Positions 42,912 through 42,956 of a DNA stretch of 42,956 bases are shown in pieces; within the stretch, counting starts at the first letter, position 1, and every line of letters starts with the position of its first letter. Both the position numbers and the translations under genes were made by a program. This DNA comes from Hyphomonas polymorpha PS728. Lineage in GTDB: Bacteria; Pseudomonadota; Alphaproteobacteria; Caulobacterales; Hyphomonadaceae. Under the pieces are notes generated by a model. The model made no database searches. It saw only the letters and a program-made list of their open reading frames with translations, and was not told the origin of the DNA. Location of the stretch: positions 1 to 42,956 of the forward strand of contig NZ_ARYM01000027.1 in assembly GCF_000685315.1 (NCBI RefSeq), written 5' to 3'.

Positions 42912-42955
42912 GCGGCGTTGGAGTTTTTTCCGGAAACCTCCAAAAAAACTCCAAC
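42912..42955. repeat. Dispersed palindromic repeat, copy 2 at the window edge
   Basis: GCGGCGTTGGAGTTTTTT through AAAAAAACTCCAAC is, in reverse complement, nearly identical to the element at 14097-14139. Its arms form an almost perfect 13-pair stem. The window ends one base later, so the element may extend further. Confidence 0.75.
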
Positions 42956-42956
42956 A

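Noticed and set aside
1..42956. CRISPR array, prophage or insertion sequence
   Set aside because: No regularly spaced direct repeats with unique spacers, and no transposase, integrase or phage structural gene, were seen on either strand.

Overview
This window looks like chromosomal DNA from a GC-rich, aerobic alphaproteobacterium. The likely home is the Hyphomonadaceae/Caulobacterales neighbourhood (Hyphomonas-like); that placement is inferred from gene content, not from a marker gene. Support comes from three TonB-dependent receptors, a FixLJ-controlled cbb3 oxidase operon, an AceB/AceA glyoxylate pair divergent from a ScfR/RamB-type regulator, an Omp25/31-like barrel and tightly overlapping operons. 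There is no tRNA, rRNA, CRISPR array, transposase or prophage gene.

Layout. 1-3.8 kb: start of an unfinished gene, a PaaI-type thioesterase, succinate-semialdehyde dehydrogenase, an AraC-type regulator and a small outer-membrane barrel. 3.8-12.4 kb: a siderophore-type locus. A giant beta-propeller/amidohydrolase lipoprotein and a siderophore receptor face away from a PepSY membrane protein, an HSL-type esterase and a PaiB-like flavoprotein. 12.4-18.7 kb: stand-alone P5C dehydrogenase, a dispersed palindromic repeat, a phosphatidylserine-decarboxylase homologue that has lost catalytic residues and overlaps an Atm1-type ABC exporter gene, a porin-like barrel and a LOG-family hydrolase. 18.7-23.5 kb: a probable heme-uptake locus. 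A FRAP-box receptor and a 65-residue protein diverge, across two Fur-box-like sequences, from a DUF6607-like lipoprotein and a DUF4198-like protein. 23.5-28.4 kb: isocitrate lyase and malate synthase with their likely divergent regulator. 28.4-32.1 kb: a receptor paired with a glycerophosphodiesterase lipoprotein, then an XRE regulator preceded by a short upstream ORF. 32.1-42.8 kb: an oxygen-response block (receiver-only protein, FixJ, heme-PAS FixL and a small membrane protein on the minus strand; ccoNOQP-GHIS on the plus strand). The window ends in a second copy of the palindromic repeat.

How the parts fit. FixL/FixJ probably sense low O2 and drive the cbb3 oxidase and its CcoGHIS maturation proteins. 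The receptor loci supply iron or heme, which the oxidase needs in quantity. AceA/AceB allow growth on acetate or fatty acids. The two dehydrogenases feed GABA- and proline-derived carbon to the TCA cycle.

The least explained items are the pseudo-decarboxylase/ABC pair, the DUF6607/DUF4198/65-residue heme-locus components, the receptor-linked propeller-amidohydrolase, the helically phased TGTCC repeats ahead of gabD, and the receiver-only protein plus 96-residue membrane protein attached to fixLJ.
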